Assembly (NCBI RefSeq): GCF_963855985.1
Contig: NC_087096.1
Span: 2,108,001-2,172,000 of the forward strand
Source of the DNA: Ostrinia nubilalis
Lineage: Eukaryota > Arthropoda > Insecta > Lepidoptera > Crambidae
Length of the DNA: 64,000 bases
Direction of reading: 5' to 3'
Part shown: piece by piece, positions 12,801 through 21,600 of the stretch
Position numbering within the stretch: the first letter of the stretch is position 1
Layout of the letters: every line of letters begins with the position of its first letter
Translations under genes and position numbers: made by a program
The notes under the pieces: generated by a model
Told to the model about the DNA's origin: nothing
Databases searched by the model: none
The model's input: only the letters and a program-made list of their open reading frames with translations

Positions 12801-15623
12801 GGACGACTTTAGCGGCGGCGTCTGCGGTGGAAATGTCAAATACCCGCTCATTGGAGCCATGAGGTAAGACAAATGCTTATAAATAAACTGATTGTTAAAA
12901 ATGTTAGTCAAATAAGGTTTTGAAGTAGTGAGAACACTTGAAGTCAAGTTCACTGTATGCTTCTATCAGAGTAGTATATGACCATTCTTCCCATGGATAT
13001 CGTAATAGGCGATTAAGGGAGAAACATCAGGATTCCCCTATTCTCCTGGTCAGCCTACATTTCCCATTTATTTCCCTTTGAGAGGGTGCAGTGGAGACAA
13101 AATGATCTGATAACAAAGTTGTACTTAAAGGCACTATAACAAATAAAGAAATAATGATGACATTGATATCGCCCATATTCACAAACGATGATTGCTTAAG
13201 TGTAGGAGCAAATCGAATGCACAACGTTGAATAGAGCTCTGTGATTGGTTTGATCACCCTGTACATCCACATAGTAATGTTTGTGAATACTGTCTGTAAT
13301 GTCTTGCAAAGGTGGAACCTAATTCTATTTCTACATCTTCCTTCAGAGAGGAGCTCCGAGGCATTTCCCGTGGAAAAGACGCTAAGGACGTCGACTGGGC
13401 ATCAGTGGCCGCCAGCGTGGTAATCGAGGTGACGGAGAAGCCACAGCCCATCAAGATCAGCTTGTCTGACGTGCTCAGCCGCGTCAAGAAGCCCACCAAG
13501 AAGCGGGTCATCACCAACAACAACAACGCTGCTGTCCTCGATAAGTCCAGTAAGTTTACTTTTCACCAAAATTTCGAAGTTACTCTGTCAGATGTGTTGA
13601 GCTAAATCAATGCTAAAGCTTGTCAATTCAACGACAAAAACGCAACGGTCCTCGATAAGTTGTTTAAAGTTCGCTAAGATCGTCAAGATTAGTCTGTCCG
13701 ACGTGCTCAGCCGCGTCAAGAAGCCCACCAAGAAGCTGGTCATCACCAACAACAATAATGCTGCTGTCCTCGATAAGTCCAGTAAGTTTAGTTGTATACC
13801 TAATCTTTGCGAAGGACATCGAGGCTAGTCTATCAGAATCTGTCTAAAGCTTGGCTCATTTGATAGCGCCAAGCTAACATAGCTAAACTAACGATAACAA
13901 GAATTTTATCATCGCCAACGATAACAACATTGAAATCATCGAGGTCTGTCAGATTTGCTCAGTTATAAAAAGAGTCCCAAGAAGCTTGTCATTAACAGTA
14001 ACAGTGCAGACGTCCTCGAAAAATCTAATCGACTCTTAGTTTTGTAAAGTTCGCCAATGTCATCAGAGGTCATTTTCCCCGCTAACTGAACTACGTCAAA
14101 CGGTAAAAAATCTTAATAGGTATAACTACTTATATTTATATCTTCAGATAATAACCGGAGAACTATGTTATCATGCAAATTACATCAATTACTATAATTA
14201 TAATCATGTAAACATATTAAAACCTTAATGGTGATCACGCAGAACATTTACACTTTCACTTTCTTAAACCCTAATTGCTTCAATTTAACTTTTAATTGTT
14301 CAAACATGGTGCACTTTAACACTAAAATTTCTCTTTTAAAGTAACCTTTTAATAACTGCAATGAAACATAGTAAGTAGGTAGTTCCCGTGGCATTTTAAG
14401 CAGCACTTATTCCACTAAAAGCTGCCGTAAACAACATTCTTAAAGATAATGCAGCTTTCTAGTAGTTTAATATTAAAAGATGCGACGTCATTTCGTTTTA
14501 TACTCCCTTAGGAGCGTTTTCATAGTACGTACTTAGATAGCTACTTACAAATTAATGTAACAGGTCGACTAAGTGGTAGTTTTATTTTGTAGTAGGTAGG
14601 CTTAGTAGTAGGTAGTAGGTTAAATGTTACCGTATATTTTCACCGATAAAGTATAAGGTCAATTTATGGAATTCGGACCCCTCCTATTTTCTTCTGATTA
14701 AGTTCGTTTCCGCTAATAAAACGTTCTCTTGGGACTAACATAAAACCTCATCGGTGAGATTTTAATACCAGTTAACTATACTTTAAATCATACACTATTT
14801 CATAATTAATATCCATTTAGTAACAATACTATATTTCCCTTTCATAATCCTGTAAGAAAAATAATTCAGAATAATTTTATTACATAAGCAACTAACACGA
14901 CGACGTGCTGATGTTCAGTCAAAAAAGCAAAAGAGTAACAACACTCTCAGCCCTCCCAATAAATTATTTCCAAAAAACTTCTGGAGAAACACTTAGCGCA
15001 TGTCATCGGCACTCGCGATCAAGACAATACCTCCGAACCGAAACATTGTACGTGACACTAAAAGCGACAAATCTCGAAGGGAGTGCCTCAAGGGTCACTT
15101 TAGGGCCCGCTGTTGTTCCCAGTTGCCAAGAAAGGCTTACGAAAGCCGACGTTCGGCGACACAGTCGCTAAAAGTTTGAAACATCGAGTGCTTTTACTCC
15201 AGATTCTTTGGCCAGAATTGCTTGATCTATGGCTCCTTGTTAGTCGTTTGCGCCTCGTAAACGCCTATAAAGGGAGTCATCTTGACGCAAGTTGTTATTA
15301 AAACTTTGCAATGTTGTGGAATCAAGGAACTTGGATGCACAATTTTAAGACAATTTCCGTTTTAATCTTTATTTATGTATCTTTGAAGTCTAAGTACCGA
15401 AAACTTAATGAAGTCAGTGAAAGGTGTGTTTTGTTTGGGGTCAATAGAATTAGACACTATTTTGCTACTTACTCGTATTAAACCTAATAGGTACTTATAA
15501 GAAAAAGTTTAACAAAATCATCACTTTATTGATTAGGCAGGGTTTTCCAACTTTTATTTCACCAAACCACCCCGAAGCAAAAAAAAATTGGCCTTACATT
15601 AGCACATTGCTCGCACATTTCAT

Positions 15624-15654
<31 letters not shown>

Positions 15655-18600
15655 GAAAAAGATACACCAACGACATAATTATAGAAAAACTTAAAAATAG
15701 TAAATCTTCGCTGTGTTAATACACTTTTATAAAGTTATCAATGAAACTATTAAAAGATGATTCAAAAAAGAATTGATGCAAACAAAGTCAGGTGCTATCG
15801 ATAGCGAGCCGAAGCGCCTCCGTATTCGGATGGGCGTAGCAAACGGTGCCTGTGATTTAGCGCCATCAGGTTTATGACGCAGCATCCGCGGCAATCTTTA
15901 CAAGTAGCTACGCCAACTTATACCCCAATGAACGGAGACTCAGTAGGCTCATTTAGGTCAGTGTTCTTCTAGAATACTTACTCATTCGTTGTATGGTTTA
16001 TTCGAATCTATACAACACTCTCACTTAAAGAGAGTTACTGATCTGGAAATATGTCCCGCTTAGTCAGGAATCAAAACTTAAGGTTTTATAATAATTAGCT
16101 CTGGGTTTGATTGAATTTCAATTTGTAACCAATTATTTGCTATAATTTTTTATCGACTGTTGGATCATTTCCAAAAAGTGTGCAACATTGATCGCACTTA
16201 TCGTGTTAAAACGTTTTACTCCCACATAGCAATACCTAGATCGTTAACAATGGAATACTTTTCCTTGTGTTTTATCCAGATTACAGTAAGTGGACGATTA
16301 GATGAGTGTTTTCAACGAACACATTGTCTTTATTAAACGAAACATTATAATAATGAATAAATCGTACAACTTATGCAAGACTACCATAACTTGCGTCTCT
16401 TATGGCTCCTTTCAAACGATCACGCTATAACATGTTCCTAATGTCGCGCCGGGATTCCTTGCAACTTTCAGCAACTTTTTTATTGGCCGAAGAATTTATG
16501 AGAGTTCTGAGAGTTTTCCCGAGATTATAACGACTTTTGTAGGTGCTTGGACTGTGAATGATTGACATTTTATTATATTAAAACATCAATCTCAAGCAAT
16601 CTCAAATTAGAGAATATTGAACTGTTTTTGATTGTTTGATAAATTGGCTTTCTAGATTGCCAATATGCCCCAAAGCGTTTCTTTATCATATAAATGGATT
16701 ATGATGTCTTTTGATTATTTGTGAATGTTCCGATTTGGACGTTATATTTAACTAAAAAGACTTAAAAAAGTTTGTCTTTGCCAAACGATACTGAAAGTAT
16801 TGGGTTTCACCTCTTGTAATTTTAGTATCAAAACTTTAGAGAAAGTTTCTAAATCACTGTCGCTTAGGAACGACAATGACAAACGTAGCATAGAATAGTT
16901 TAAACTGTAGTAACTTTCCGCTAAAGTAAAATGGAAGGTTCAGTGTGCCTACCATGAGTTTACGTTAGGTGAGCTCGCTAGCGAATACGTCAAAAAATTC
17001 TATGAAGATTTTATTTCTTGAAAGTAGCCACTAGGGGCGCTGCACAATATGTCATACATTTAAATGTCATTTTTTTACGCAGTCGCTAGCGAGCACACCT
17101 AACGTAAACTCATGGTAGGCACACAGTACTTAAAAATACTTAATAATCGATGCATGGTCTGACTCTACCTCCAAAAGATGTCTACCAGTCATTTTGACAA
17201 AAAAATTAAAGATCTGTGAAGCTCTCTTTTGGAGAGGCTTTTGTATGTCTATACATTCAGCGATGAACTGCCACTGAGTAAAAATATAATTTTACGTTCG
17301 GTAGCAGACTGTATCCTTTAGCAGACTGCTATCAAACGCCCTTAGAGCTCAGAGCTTTTTCCGCCTAAGTTCAACAAACTTACGAGCACATAAAAAATGC
17401 CAAAGACAAAAAACAATGTTATATTAAGGCATTGGAATGGAGGCCACGTACCGGAAAACGCAGCGTGGGACGTCCACCCACAAGGTGGACCGACGACCTG
17501 ATAAAGGTAGCGGGAAGGCGCTGGATGCAGGCCGCTACGAACCGTGCGATGTGGAAGTCATTGGGGGAGGCCTATGTTCAGCAGTGGACGTCCTGTGGCT
17601 GAAATGATGATGATGATTATGATGATTAAGGCATTCTTTAATTTTTACTTTTGTTTCCTCAGAACGCGAGCCCCAAGTCCTGTGCTACCTGACGTCCTGG
17701 TCGTCCAAACGGCCCAGCGCTGGGCGCTTCATGCCCGAGAACGTGGACCCCACTCTCTGCACGCACGTCATCTACGCCTTCGCCACCCTCAAGGACCACA
17801 AGCTGACCGAAGCTGATGAGAAGGACGCCGATATGTACGATAAAGTCGTCGCCTTGAGAGAGAAGAACCCCAACTTGAAGGTTAGTCACAATTTTACAGA
17901 ACTGGACTTTTTATGTAACTTTCTCCTTCTCAAACGTTGCACTCTTGACAAAGCTGTCATAGTGGTCATGATTTTATTTTACTTAGCTATTCAGAATGAC
18001 AATAATCTTGTTCCTGTTAGTAAGGTAAATTGCGATAAACTTGCCCAGTAGCTACGATATAAAACCGAATTAGGTACTTCACCGTATAAACTGGAAGTTA
18101 TTGACATAGGGTGCATCATTAAATTACATAATTGTTGTTACAATCGAAATTTCCTCTAATAAGAAAAAGAAGAATGAGAATGAGAAGAACTATAAAAAGT
18201 TTGATGGCTTATAAGTTACTAGGGGATTTATGCCCGTTTTCATCATCAATCACTAATTTTTAAGTAACCCCTTTGAAAACAAAACTCCTGCTATGTGTTA
18301 CCATAGGGGTCACTTAAAAATTAAGAATTGATGGTGAAAACGGGTATTAGTTATCAATTAGGACTTCCTAAGACCAATTGTTTAAGTAATAATGCTTTCT
18401 TTTCCCTACAGATCCTTTTAGCCATCGGCGGCTGGGCTTTCGGTTCCACTCCATTCAAAGAACTGACCTCCAACGTGTTCCGCATGAACCAGTTCGTGTA
18501 CGAAGCCATCGAGTTCCTCAGGGACTACCAGTTCAACGGTCTGGACGTCGACTGGGAATACCCAAGGTATTTAGCAATTTGGTAACCCAGTATATCTATA

Positions 18601-21600
18601 TTTTATTTGTTTAACAATGTTTCAACAGCATTTAATGGTACATAAATGTGCAGGAAGATACAACTTGAACATGAGCCAATTAAAGAAACACATTCTACTA
18701 CTAAAACATTTTTAAATGAGTTAAAGTGGGTAGGTAAGTGAACAGTACCTATCATAAAACAGATTTTTTTACTGTTGATGAACTTATAAAAAACTTCGTT
18801 CGTCTTCTTCTTCATTCGAATGTTAGTAAAACTTTATTTATCAGAGAAACACGGATCTCAAGGCAACATTTACCGACCCGTGTTTCTCTATTTTGGTTGA
18901 AATGGAACGCGAAAGTTAAAAATCTTAAAAAACTTTATATGTTTTTTTTTTCGCCTTTATCTCTGCCGTCTGTATATGATTACAAGGCACTAGAATGACA
19001 GATAGAGTTGAAAATATTCAGATAAATGTGTAATGTAAATCAACCAAGAAAATATTCTAAAATATCTTAATTTTGGTTTCCAGAGGAGCAGATGACCGCG
19101 CAGCCTTCGTGTCCCTTCTCAAAGAACTGCGTCTGGCATTCGAAGGTGAAGCAAAGACTTCTGGCCAACCAAGACTGCTGCTGACTGCAGCCGTGCCAGC
19201 CTCCTTCGAAGCCATAGCTGCGGGATATGACGTGCCTGAGATCTCTAAGTACTTGGTAAGACATTGTCCCGCATCTCATCTGATATGGAAAGTAATGATC
19301 AGGCCAAAGGTGGAAGCAATCTGCACCAGGAATCCCCAACCACAGAGAAACTGACTATGTTCCTACAACATAACTGTTAGTCTTCCCAAATAAATGAAAA
19401 AAAAACTTCAGACGTATTTAAAGTCAAAGCTTATGAGAAGGATGCTAATTTAGTATAGAAATTTATGTCCATAATTAAGTTCTAATTAAATATTTTTTGC
19501 AGGACTTCATCAACGTCATGACCTACGACTTCCACGGACAATGGGAGCGACAAGTAGGCCACAACAGCCCGCTGTTCCCGCTAGAGAGCGCTACCAGCTA
19601 CCAGAAGAAACTGACTGTGGTATGTATAAATTTGCTCATTAACTCTTAGGTAGGTAGGTACTTTCGTTTTTAGCTATTTATTTGCAGACTGTCAACAAAT
19701 GTGACAAAACTTAGAGACCATACTTATATTTTTCAGTCCATCTAATAAAAATAATTCCGACTTGTCTAACCTTCGTTACAAAAATAAAAATTCTTTCTAC
19801 GTCAATTTAATTAGTAGCTCAGTGTTTTTACTTTTGCTCTTTGATGTTAATCGTATCCCAAAAACAGCTACAAGAAGAATGAAGAGGAGAGCAATCTAAG
19901 GAGTATAAAGTGTTGCTTATTAATAATGCAGCTTAAGAGTAGGCGCACACCGTTGATTTTTAGTTGGCCGATAGTTGTGCCCGATTTTAAATTGTATGAA
20001 GAATCGGGCAAATCGAATCGGCGTAGTGTGCGCACTCCCATACATGCCCATACTGATCAACTGCCCGACTAAACTATCGGCCGACGAAAAATCAACGGTA
20101 TGCGCCTACTCTAAGTGTGTGTTATACAGGGTGGAATTTTGTAATGCCACCTGGAGGGAAAGTACTCTTAATACTGTAAATACAAAATTTTACTGAAAGA
20201 AAACATTCCTTTATTTTTGAAAAGAAAGAGAACTGCATTCATAGATTTTTGAAAATTTTTCGAAAATTCACTACCATACCATACAATTTTCTGTAAATAA
20301 TTAAGATAATTTAAGATTTCATGGTTTTCCTTTCATTTGATTTATCAAGTTTGTTAGAGAGATTTCATCCTTATACTTAACCCTAACAATCGATGCAATA
20401 AAAATACAGGGTGTAATTTTTAACAGATTTTAGTTGGTTCGATTCCCGGGTGTAGAAAGCAATTTTTTTGGAAATATTTGTATGCAGTTCTATTTCTAGT
20501 CAAAAATAAAGGAATGTTTTCTTTGAGAAAAATTTTCTAACTACAATATTAAGAGTACTTACCCTCCAGATGGCATTACAAAATTCCACCCTGTATACCT
20601 GTGACTTCTTCTCATCATCTACTTTGTCATCCAGGACTACTCAGCCCGCGAGTGGGTGCGCCAAGGCGCCCCCAAAGAGAAGCTGATGATCGGCATGCCC
20701 ACCTACGGGCGGTCCTTCACGCTCATCAACGACACGCAGTTCGACATCGGGGCCCCGGCTTCTGGTGGCGGTAAGTACGATTTATATTACTTTTTTTTAT
20801 CCACAACGAGGAAGCTCTTGGCCTGTATCTCACCTGATGGTAAGTGATGATCAGGCCGAAGGTGGAAGCGAGCTTCACCCGGAATCCTCAACCACGGAGG
20901 AACTGGCTATCTTACCTCTAACTGCCGGAACACCAATGCTGCTAACATTGTTGTTATGGCGACAGACTTAGGTAAGATGGTGGTAGCTAGCCAGGCGGAC
21001 TTAGAACAAGCCCTACCACCAACCAAACCAAACAGAAAAATCTGCCCCCACTTGGAATCGAACCCGGGACCTCTGGGTGTGAAGCAGGTGGTCTTACCAC
21101 TAGACCACAGAGGCGGTTAAATCAAACTTCATCATCATCAATTGTCGTCATATCATCGTCTAGTATTTTAGACGCCACTGCACAGAGATCGACATGCTTT
21201 TCTATGGGTACTCGTTCTCGATCATCAACGAGACGCAGTTCGACATCGGGGCCCCGGCTTCTGGTGGCGGTGAGTACAATTGTTTCATTATCATCAACAA
21301 CCTAATCTTGTTCGTCATCATCGTTACCATCAACATTATTACCATCATCATCGTCGTCATCAAGTGATTTAAGTCTCCACTGCTGCAGTACGGTCATTTC
21401 TAATTTACCAGAGGCAAATGGAGGGTTAGACCTACACGTTGGGTTGCGAATGTAATAATTCCAGTAGTTATTGATGTATAAGGACTTATTATTTTTCCAA
21501 ATAGGTTTTTCAATTCTTAGACATGACTTTAGATAAAATTTTGAATACATACTACTAGGTAGGTAATTCTTTGTCGTAAGACGACCTAAATTAAATAATT

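Larger units (their letters stand above)
13550..17662 (+). other. Intron between Cht7 exons f and g
   Basis: Contains the exon-derived array, an (ATTT)n tract at about 15624-15655, a foldback MITE at 16943-17124 and a truncated retrotransposon at 17434-17624. A mildly GC-rich block at about 15060-15180 and another at 15790-15920 are unassigned. Confidence 0.6.

Noticed and set aside
15624..15655. CRISPR-like or satellite repeat
   Set aside because: It is a simple (ATTT)n microsatellite; no CRISPR arrays are expected or seen in this eukaryotic sequence.
17659..17889. Minus-strand ORFs opposite Cht7 exons (also 3547-3858, 5544-5786, 13254-13526, 19067-19339, 24165-24362)
   Set aside because: Antisense shadows of GC-rich exons; no domains.
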